Shown piece after piece: positions 6,175-6,348 of a stretch of 6,348 bases of DNA. The notes under the pieces are model-generated. The model had not been told where the DNA came from and ran no database searches. It was given only the letters and a program-made list of their open reading frames with translations. The stretch comes from Thermodesulfobacteriota bacterium (GTDB lineage: Bacteria; Desulfobacterota; RBG-13-43-22). A program made the translations under genes and the position numbers. Location: the NCBI GenBank assembly GCA_025454185.1, contig JALOOY010000101.1, positions 1 through 6,348 on the forward strand, read 5' to 3'. Position 1 is the stretch's first letter, and each line of letters begins with the position of its first letter.

Positions 6175-6346
6175 CAAATTCGAAATCCGAAACTCGAAAC
6201 TCGAAACAAATTCAAATGACCTAAATTTTCAAAAATTCGAAACAACCCCCTTTCCCATAATAACAGGAAGAGGGGGGCTGTTTCAATCATTTGAATTTGG
6301 AATTTATGTTTTTGTTTCGGATTTCGTGCTTCGAATTTCGGATTTG
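6175..6346. repeat. Long interrupted inverted repeat made of 7-bp heptads, upstream of folE2
   Basis: The outer arms 6175-6210 and 6311-6346 are inverted copies matching at 30 of 36 positions. An inner pair, CAAATTCAAATGA (6207-6219) and its exact complement (6287-6299), follows, and a GC-rich hairpin forms the centre (6239-6284). The arms are heptads: CGAAATC, CGAAACT, CGAAACT, CGAAACA on the left and TTTCGGA, TTTCGTG, CTTCGAA, TTTCGGA on the right. The two sides differ by unpaired segments of about 15-19 bp. No open reading frame of note or transposase is present, so this is a non-coding repeat element. Confidence 0.65.
6239..6284 (-). terminator. Terminator-like hairpin at the centre of the inverted repeat
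   Basis: GAAACAACCCCC (6239-6250) pairs with GGGGGCTGTTTC (6273-6284), with one A-C mismatch on the plus strand that becomes a G-U pair in a minus-strand RNA. Read leftward, the stem is followed by GAATTTTTG. It could end a minus-strand gene lying beyond the right edge, so that folE2 would start a new transcript. The absence of a strong T-run directly after the stem keeps the call tentative. Confidence 0.45.
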
Positions 6347-6348
6347 CT

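Noticed and set aside
6175..6210. CRISPR-like array
   Set aside because: The repeat unit is 7 bp with no spacers between units, so it is a simple tandem repeat.
6140..6348. Folate, purine or preQ1 riboswitch, or Zur box, upstream of folE2
   Set aside because: I looked for conserved riboswitch cores and for a symmetrical AT-rich Zur-type site close to the start codon and found none. The DNA is explained by heptad repeats.

Overview
The window looks like a chromosomal segment from a GC-rich, Gram-negative bacterium. A deltaproteobacterial (Desulfobacterota-type) host is the best guess. The reasons are a VIT/VWA protein ending in an AgmX/PglI-like domain, an AICAR transformylase with no IMP cyclohydrolase half, an HDOD-GAF signalling protein, and gaps filled with degenerate heptad repeats. 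The host is inferred from gene content only; there is no rRNA or other phylogenetic marker in the window.

Layout, left to right. Positions 1-1986 (+) hold the C-terminal 661 residues of a VIT/VWA protein that enters from the left edge. Positions 1987-2204 form a convergent gap with a perfect 15-bp hairpin just after the VIT/VWA stop, a 7-bp tandem array and a second mini-array in the opposite orientation. Positions 2205-3737 (-) encode an HDOD-GAF protein. Positions 3738-3988 are a 251-bp gap with an AT-rich palindrome at the stop of the next gene and a GC-rich hairpin. Positions 3989-5278 (-) encode a stand-alone AICAR transformylase. After 75 bp, positions 5354-6139 (-) encode FolE2, the type IB GTP cyclohydrolase I. 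Positions 6140-6348 lie upstream of folE2 and hold a long interrupted inverted repeat built of heptads around a terminator-like hairpin. No gap exceeds 300 bp.

The clearest functional link is folE2 followed by the AICAR transformylase on one strand, probably as one transcript. FolE2 commits GTP to tetrahydrofolate synthesis. The AICAR transformylase spends 10-formyl-tetrahydrofolate on the penultimate step of purine synthesis. The HDOD-GAF gene lies downstream on the same strand, but a 251-bp structured gap makes co-transcription doubtful. The VIT/VWA gene converges on this group and has no evident functional link to it.

I found no CRISPR array, transposase, phage gene, tRNA, rRNA, toxin-antitoxin pair or defence island. 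The main points of interest are the missing cyclohydrolase domain, the domain architecture of the VIT/VWA protein, and the recurring 7-bp-period repeats in two gaps. None of them is convincing evidence of a new biological system.
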